From JBCCEV01 sp039030125 (GTDB lineage: Bacteria > Pseudomonadota > Gammaproteobacteria > Ga0077536), in the NCBI GenBank assembly GCA_039030125.1, contig JBCCEV010000157.1:1-9533 (forward strand): DNA of 9,533 bases. Reading direction: 5' to 3'. The position numbers and the translations under genes were made by a program. The notes under the pieces were generated by a model. The model saw nothing but the letters and a program-made list of their open reading frames with translations, was not told the DNA's origin and made no database searches. Below are positions 6,430 to 9,533 of this stretch, in pieces (positions within the stretch are counted from its first letter, which is position 1; the number at the start of each line of letters is the position of its first letter).

Positions 6430-6521
6430 GGGAGCCAAGGCGCGCACCTCCATGATGCGAAGCCAGACCTTGTCCGTGACAACCGCGATGCGCCTGCCCG
6501 GCCCCTTAAGGAATTCCCATC

Positions 6522-8846
6522 ATGAAACGAATGCTCGTCAATGCGACGCAGCCCGAAGAGTTACGCGTGGCCTTGGTAGACGGTCAGCGACTGTTCGACC
6601 TGGATATCGAGGCAACTGGCCGAGAACAACGTAAGGCCAATATTTACAAAGGCAAAATCACCCGTATCGAGCCCAGTCTCGAAGCCGCTTTCGTCGATTA
6701 CGGCGCGGAGCGGCACGGCTTTCTGCCGCTCAAGGAAATCTCGCGGACCTACTTCAACGATCGCCAAAAGGGCGGCAAACCGAATATCCGTGAAGTGCTC
6801 GACGAGGGTACCGAAGTCGTGGTGCAGGTCGAGAAAGAAGAACGCGGCAACAAAGGTGCGGCGCTAACGACTTTCATTTCCTTAGCCGGCCGCTACTTGG
6901 TGGCAATGCCCAATAACCCTCGCGCCGGTGGTGTCTCGCGACACATCGAAGGCAGTGACCGGGAAGATGCGCGCGAGGCCATGTCGGCGCTCGAGATACC
7001 GGACGACATGGGATTGATATTGCGAACCGCCGGCGTTGGCCGCAACGCTGAGGAGCTGCAATACGACTTCGATTACCTGCTCAGGCTCTGGGATGCGATC
7101 GACGATGCGGCGACGAACCGCCGCGCGCCCTTCCTGATTTATCAAGATCGCAACATCATGATCCGGGCAATCCGCGATTATTTGCGAAACGACATCGGCG
7201 AGATCCTCGTAGATGACCAACAGCTCCATGACTCGGCGCTCGAATTCATGGGTCAGGTCATGCCGCAGAACAAGGATAAGCTGAAGTTTTACGACGATGG
7301 CGTACCGCTATTTAGTCGATATCAGATCGAAGGCCAGATTGAGACCGCATTCAATCGCTCGGTGCGCCTGCCAAGCGGTGGCTCGATCGTCATTGAACCG
7401 ACGGAGGCGTTGATCACCATCGATGTGAATTCATCAAAAGCCACTCAGGGCGGCGACATCGAGGAGACAGCGCTAAAAACCAATCTCGAAGCGGCCGAGG
7501 AAGTCGCGCGGCAATTACGTCTGCGCGATTTGGGCGGGCTGATCGTGGTCGATTTCATCGACATGATGTCGAACAAAAACCAGCGGGCAGTCGAGAATCG
7601 CCTGCGCGAAGCCGCCCACCTGGACCGCGCACGGGTTCAGATCGGCCGGATTTCGCGTTTCGGTTTGCTGGAGATGTCTCGCCAGCGGCTGAGGCCTTCG
7701 CTTGCTGAGTTCAGCCATGAAATCTGCCCCCGTTGCGACGGGGTCGGTACCATGCGCAGCGTTGAATCCACCGCCCTGGCGGTCCTGCGTCTCATTGAAG
7801 AAGAAGCGATGAAGGACTCCACTGCCGCAGTGAGCGCACAAGTGCCAGTGGACGTGGCAACTTTTCTGCTCAACGAGAAGCGCCAGGACATTACGGGCCT
7901 GGAACAGCGAAACCGCTCGACGGTGCTGTTGATTCCAAATCAGAACCTGGAAACCCCGCATTTCGAGATCCAGCGGATCCGAGAACAAGATTCGGAACAA
8001 ATCGGCCGTTCGCAAAGCTACGAAATGGTAGCCGAGGTTGAGAACCCGGCGCTTGATTTTTCACGGCCGGAAAAAACAAAAACCGAAGAGCCCGTGGTAA
8101 AGGATGTGACACGCTCAACACCGGCACCGCAAGCGAAAGGTCTATTGGCGCGTTTCTTCACCGTTCTATTTGGTGGACCTGCACAACCCGCGCCAGCGCA
8201 GTCCAAATCTAGAAACGATAGGAACTCTCGAAAGCGTGGTAAACGTGGTGGGCGGCGCAACACCAAATCCGGCGCTAATGACAACCGAGGCAACAGCAGA
8301 ACGGAGAATAAGAACGCCAAGAACCCGAACGCCCAAGATCAAAATTCCAATCGCAACCGCAACAACCAGCAAAAACGTAAGGGCGAAAACCGCGCGGAGA
8401 ACAACAACCGGCGGCGTAATCGTCAAGATGGCCGCGGTGATCAGCGGCGCGCCTCTGAGAATAAAAATCGAGGCAATCAACGCCGCCGCAACGAAGCCAA
8501 TGGCAGTAAAGAGCAAGTGGCAAGGCATGACGATGACGCGGTGGATAAAGTTGCCCCACCCGATCACGAGGTGGATCAAAACGCCGCCGCCGCACCGCCA
8601 ACAAGCCCACAGATTTTGAAGGCCGAGACACAGCCTAGCGAAAACGCCGCTAATGGCGGTGCTAATGAGGCACCTTCAGTGCCGCCAGAGACTGCCGCAC
8701 CCGCATCCAATGAGCTACCACCGCCAGAAGTTACGGGCGAGCCCTCAGGTCAAAGTGAACCGCAATCAGCAAGCAACTCGGACGCGCCAGGCGCTCCAAC
8801 GATTACCTCTGAGGAGCCGGCTGGTGAGAGCAGAGATCAAGTCTGA
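6522..8846 (+). CDS. rne: Ribonuclease E, compact form
   Basis: RNase E is the main endonuclease of bacterial mRNA decay and of rRNA/tRNA processing, and it scaffolds the degradosome at the inner membrane. The N-terminal half is intact: an S1 domain at about 37-118, the 5'-monophosphate sensor LRTAGVG (Arg168, Thr169), the DNase I-like domain with metal ligands Asp301 and Asp344, and the Zn-link CPRC (Cys402, Cys405). These sit two residues before the E. coli positions (169, 303, 346, 404, 407). GLLARFFTVLFG (540-551) is an amphipathic, membrane-targeting-type helix. Residues about 561-665 are rich in Arg, Lys and Asn and probably bind RNA; 666-774 is a disordered Pro/Ala/Glu tail. At 774 residues it is far shorter than E. 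coli RNase E (1061), and I recognise no enolase- or PNPase-binding site. Start: ATG with AAGGA 9 nt upstream. Its last 10 bp overlap prfC. Confidence 0.97.
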   Translation: MKRMLVNATQPEELRVALVDGQRLFDLDIEATGREQRKANIYKGKITRIEPSLEAAFVDYGAERHGFLPLKEISRTYFNDRQKGGKPNIREVLDEGTEVVVQVEKEERGNKGAALTTFISLAGRYLVAMPNNPRAGGVSRHIEGSDREDAREAMSALEIPDDMGLILRTAGVGRNAEELQYDFDYLLRLWDAIDDAATNRRAPFLIYQDRNIMIRAIRDYLRNDIGEILVDDQQLHDSALEFMGQVMPQNKDKLKFYDDGVPLFSRYQIEGQIETAFNRSVRLPSGGSIVIEPTEALITIDVNSSKATQGGDIEETALKTNLEAAEEVARQLRLRDLGGLIVVDFIDMMSNKNQRAVENRLREAAHLDRARVQIGRISRFGLLEMSRQRLRPSLAEFSHEICPRCDGVGTMRSVESTALAVLRLIEEEAMKDSTAAVSAQVPVDVATFLLNEKRQDITGLEQRNRSTVLLIPNQNLETPHFEIQRIREQDSEQIGRSQSYEMVAEVENPALDFSRPEKTKTEEPVVKDVTRSTPAPQAKGLLARFFTVLFGGPAQPAPAQSKSRNDRNSRKRGKRGGRRNTKSGANDNRGNSRTENKNAKNPNAQDQNSNRNRNNQQKRKGENRAENNNRRRNRQDGRGDQRRASENKNRGNQRRRNEANGSKEQVARHDDDAVDKVAPPDHEVDQNAAAAPPTSPQILKAETQPSENAANGGANEAPSVPPETAAPASNELPPPEVTGEPSGQSEPQSASNSDAPGAPTITSEEPAGESRDQV

Positions 8847-9533
8847 CCGATTTGCTCGCGGGTGTGAGCAAATTGCAAGTCGGGCCAACGCTCCTCAGTG
8901 AGTTGCAGATTTACCGCGGTCGGCGCGAGGTAGGCCAGGCAGCCCGCGCCGTCTAGGGCCACATTTTCAACTGCTTTGCTGCGGAACGACTCAAGCTCCT
9001 TGTCGTCGACACCGCGGACCCACCGCGCTGTTTGAACTCGCGTTGCCTCGAACACGCAATCGACGCCGTATTCGTTAGCAAGTCGCCAAGCAACGACGTC
9101 AAACTGCAAGGGACCTACGGCACCGACGATCACGTCATTCTTATTCAGGTAGCGAAAAACCTGCGCCGCTCCCTCCTCGCACAGTTCGGTCAGACCCTTC
9201 AGCAAAGCTTTTGACTTCAGGGGATCCCTTGGGCGCACCGCGCGAAACAACTCCGGCGCGAAGTTAGGCACGCCCTTGAAATTGAACTTCTTGCCTTCGC
9301 TGAAGGTGTCGCCGATTTGAATCGTACCGTGATTATGCAAGCCAATGATGTCGCCGGGCCAGGCATCGCTGCTCGCCTCGCGGCCCTGGGCCATAAAAGT
9401 CAGAGCGTTTGAAATTTGCACGTCGCGCGCCAAGCGCACATGGTGGAGTCGCTTACCTGGTTCGTAGTGCCCGGAACAAACTCTCAAAAATGCGATCCGG
9501 TCGCGGTGTTGTGGATCCATGTTGGCCTGGATC
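8837..9533 (-). CDS. prfC: Peptide chain release factor 3, C-terminal part (partial at window edge)
   Basis: RF3 is a translational GTPase that recycles RF1/RF2 from the ribosome after peptide release. About 231 residues are visible. The frame runs off the right edge (reading IQANMDPQHRDR), so the internal ATG at 9520 is not the start; the GTPase domain with its G motifs is outside the window. Recognisable RF3 stretches are NALTFMAQGRE, the GDIIGLHNHGTIQIGDTF region, VPNFAPELFR, LKGLTELCEEGAAQVFR and VGAVGPLQFDVVAWRL, ending in FAHTREQIGQT, close to the E. coli end (QTREH). These cover domains II and III, which contact the ribosome and release factor. It is convergent with rne and overlaps it by 10 bp. 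In Pseudomonas aeruginosa, prfC is not beside rne (recalled, not checked), so the pairing appears lineage-specific. Confidence 0.96.
   Translation of the reverse strand, partial: IQANMDPQHRDRIAFLRVCSGHYEPGKRLHHVRLARDVQISNALTFMAQGREASSDAWPGDIIGLHNHGTIQIGDTFSEGKKFNFKGVPNFAPELFRAVRPRDPLKSKALLKGLTELCEEGAAQVFRYLNKNDVIVGAVGPLQFDVVAWRLANEYGVDCVFEATRVQTARWVRGVDDKELESFRSKAVENVALDGAGCLAYLAPTAVNLQLTEERWPDLQFAHTREQIGQT
8850..8873. repeat. Stem-loop just past the rne stop, inside prfC
   Basis: ATTTGCTC (8850-8857) and GAGCAAAT (8866-8873) form a perfect 8-bp stem around an 8-nt loop, 4 nt after the rne stop codon. No U-run follows on either strand, so it is not a standard intrinsic terminator. It could protect or mark the 3' end of the rne mRNA. 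It also encodes the last residues of RF3, so the repeat must be compatible with that coding sequence. Confidence 0.4.

Larger units (their letters stand above)
6097..6521 (+). promoter_or_regulatory. Long structured leader region of rne; no gene seen
   Basis: No open frame here has a plausible start, family resemblance or ribosome-binding site. The stretch is rich in inverted repeats: 6207-6223, 6280-6299 (AACCAA/TTGGTT, 8-nt loop), 6336-6360 (AGTCCGA/TCGGACT, 11-nt loop), 6361-6379 (CGATC/GATCG) and the strong hairpin at 6398-6423. In E. coli, RNase E binds and cuts its own long mRNA leader, setting rne mRNA decay. A leader of similar length and structure in the same place suggests the same kind of autoregulation; this is inference, since I cannot match the hairpins to the known E. 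coli ones. TTAAGGA ends 9 nt before the rne ATG and is a good ribosome-binding site. Confidence 0.6.

Noticed and set aside
6428..6634. Plus-strand open frame overlapping the rne start
   Set aside because: It begins in the U-tract of the leader hairpin, lacks a ribosome-binding site and runs out of frame into the certain rne coding region.
7515..8015. Minus-strand 166-codon open frame
   Set aside because: It lies antisense to the catalytic core of RNase E and has no recognisable motifs.
8166..8579. Minus-strand 137-codon open frame that reads like a multi-span membrane protein
   Set aside because: It is antisense to the Arg/Asn-rich part of rne. Arg and Asn codons (CGN, AAY) read on the other strand as Ala, Val, Leu and Ile codons, which explains the hydrophobicity. 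It has no family resemblance.

Overview
The window looks like an ordinary core-genome segment of a moderately GC-rich gammaproteobacterium. The gene order resembles the Pseudomonas type: divergent rne and rluC, then a HAD phosphatase, an S49 peptidase, yceF (maf), yceD, rpmF, plsX and fabD. The closest familiar sequences (L32 beginning MAVQQNKK, an RNase E with a membrane-targeting helix, RF3) are also gammaproteobacterial. No mobile element, phage gene, tRNA, rRNA or CRISPR array was seen.

From left to right, fabD, plsX, rpmF and yceD (1-2690) lie on the minus strand as one tight operon, read yceD-rpmF-plsX-fabD, that joins a ribosomal protein and an rRNA-linked protein to phospholipid and fatty-acid synthesis. 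fabD leaves the window after about 309 codons and is nearly complete. There is no fabH between plsX and fabD, unlike in E. coli. yceF (2791-3384, plus strand) is transcribed divergently from yceD and meets sppA tail to tail, sharing a TTAA. A second minus-strand operon (3381-6084) reads rluC, HAD phosphatase, sppA.

A 437-base gap between the rluC ATG and rne (6085-6521) holds no convincing gene. It contains an extended -10 promoter candidate pointing at rne, several inverted repeats and one strong terminator-like hairpin (6398-6429). It is best read as the regulatory leader of rne, analogous in position and length to the autoregulatory leader of E. coli rne. rne (6522-8846, plus strand) encodes a 774-residue RNase E with an intact catalytic half and a short, Arg/Asn-rich C-terminal scaffold. 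It overlaps the 3' end of prfC (release factor 3, minus strand, partial at the right edge) by 10 bp.

Nothing here amounts to a new biological system. The items most worth checking are the rne leader hairpin, the compact RNase E scaffold, the antisense gene overlaps and the missing fabH.
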